Assembly (NCBI RefSeq): GCF_016427535.1
Contig: NZ_JAELXV010000003.1
Coordinates: 186,001-250,000 of the forward strand
Direction of reading: 5' to 3'
Source of the DNA: Hymenobacter sp. BT559
GTDB lineage: Bacteria > Bacteroidota > Bacteroidia > Cytophagales > Hymenobacteraceae
DNA: 64,000 nucleotides
Part shown: piece by piece, positions 63,452 to 64,000 of the stretch
How positions within the stretch are numbered: the stretch's first letter is position 1
Layout of the letters: each line of letters starts with the position of its first letter
Program-made: the position numbers and the translations under genes
Notes under the pieces: model-generated
The model's input: the letters and a program-made list of their open reading frames with translations, nothing else
The model's database searches: none
What the model was told of the DNA's origin: nothing

Positions 63452-64000
63452 ATGCGTATTTCCTTGCTCCTAGGCTGCTTAGCGGTAGCCAGTACCCTAT
63501 CGGCCACCGCCCAAACCAAAACGGCCGTGTCGGCCGCAACCGTGAAGCGCGTGCTCACCACCCTGGCCGCCGACGATATGCAGGGCCGCGCCACGGGCCA
63601 GCCCGGCCAACTGAAAGCAGCCGAGTTTTTGGCCGGCGAGTTTAAGCGCATTGGCTTGCAGCCGCTGCCGGGCCAGAGCAGCTTCATGCAGGAGTTTCCA
63701 GCTTACGAATCGGGTGTGACGAGCCTGCAGGTGACGCTCAATGGTGCACCCGTGCCGGCCACCCGGGCCCTCGCCCTCACCACGAAGCCCCAGCTAAGCT
63801 GGACGGAGCGCGACAGCGTGCAGGTGCTGGTACTGGGGCCAGAAGACAAACTGCAGGAGCACTACCGGGAAATCATGCTGCCCAGCAAGAACACGCTCGT
63901 CGTGTTTGACCCCGCGCAGGCGGCTACCTTTCAGAATATGCTGAGCCAGTTTGGCAAGCCTAGGCTACGCAGCGAAGTCATTAGCCGCCCCTATTCCAGC
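63452..64000 (+). CDS. M28-family peptidase, N-terminal part (cut by the window edge)
   Basis: Open from the ATG at 63452 through the last base (183 codons, no stop). A signal peptide (MRISLLLGCLAVASTLSATAQ) is followed by RVLTTLAADDMQGRATGQPGQLKAAEFLAGEFKRIGLQPLPGQSSFMQEF, the LaxDdMxGRxxGxxG ... A-xflaxxfxxiGLxP block that begins M28 aminopeptidases. The zinc-binding catalytic part lies beyond the window. Exported peptidase, probably feeding on peptides. Confidence 0.9.
   Translation, partial: MRISLLLGCLAVASTLSATAQTKTAVSAATVKRVLTTLAADDMQGRATGQPGQLKAAEFLAGEFKRIGLQPLPGQSSFMQEFPAYESGVTSLQVTLNGAPVPATRALALTTKPQLSWTERDSVQVLVLGPEDKLQEHYREIMLPSKNTLVVFDPAQAATFQNMLSQFGKPRLRSEVISRPYSS

Overview
This window looks like chromosomal DNA from a GC-rich Bacteroidota of the order Cytophagales, most like Hymenobacter. 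The evidence is the TAnnTTTG-type -7 promoter boxes just upstream of many genes, the lack of Shine-Dalgarno sequences, and the gene content (sigma-54, tRNA synthetases, DUF4142 lipoproteins, a giant DUF2339 membrane protein, a bacterial geranylgeranylglyceryl-phosphate-type synthase, a YpdA-type bacillithiol enzyme). GC is about 60% by eye. I see no rRNA, tRNA, CRISPR array, insertion sequence or prophage. Most genes are housekeeping or conserved hypothetical genes in short transcription units, separated by strong hairpin terminators.

Layout. 1-4.9 kb: a truncated sugar nucleotidyltransferase, panC divergent from a half-length glycogen-synthase-like protein, and glmS. 5-13.9 kb: a compositionally odd membrane protein, ridA, gltX, small unknowns, an AIM24 protein, a histone-deacetylase-family hydrolase, CsbD and a helical-repeat protein. 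13.9-19.5 kb: an SDR-like protein, rpoN, asnS and a Rieske/FAD oxidoreductase. 19.6-27.8 kb: two paralogous secreted proteins, uvrA, membrane unknowns, and a two-gene molybdoenzyme/flavin reductase operon. 27.9-36 kb: the 1772-residue DUF2339 protein with internal repeats, a DUF4142 tandem pair and a lipoprotein. 36-44.3 kb: ispD, queA, an ABC-type permease, a LOG protein, a DUF4328 protein and polA. 44.3-49.9 kb: a possible DUF6915 pair, aquaporin, a GreA/B-like protein, DoxX, a methyltransferase and YpdA. 50-54.8 kb: a DnaJ-TPR protein, two small envelope proteins overlapping the prenylglyceryl phosphate synthase, and an AraC regulator. 54.9-64 kb: acyl-CoA dehydrogenase, a YugP-type peptidase, rfaE2, a flippase-like protein, panD, pyruvate carboxylase, a secreted unknown and the start of an M28 peptidase.

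Pathway links. panC and panD supply pantothenate from opposite ends of the window. ispD feeds the MEP pathway, whose isoprenoid diphosphates are the substrate class of the prenylglyceryl phosphate synthase. glmS, rfaE2 and the truncated nucleotidyltransferase make precursors of cell-surface sugars.

The most unusual signal is not a gene. The palindrome CCTAGG occurs about 100 times by hand count, roughly five times the simple composition expectation and spread over the whole window, but it is missing from a few genes that also look compositionally foreign. Two families of long paired inverted repeats are also present. They have been recruited into gene ends: one supplies the only evident start codon of ispD, another the last residues of the prenylglyceryl phosphate synthase.
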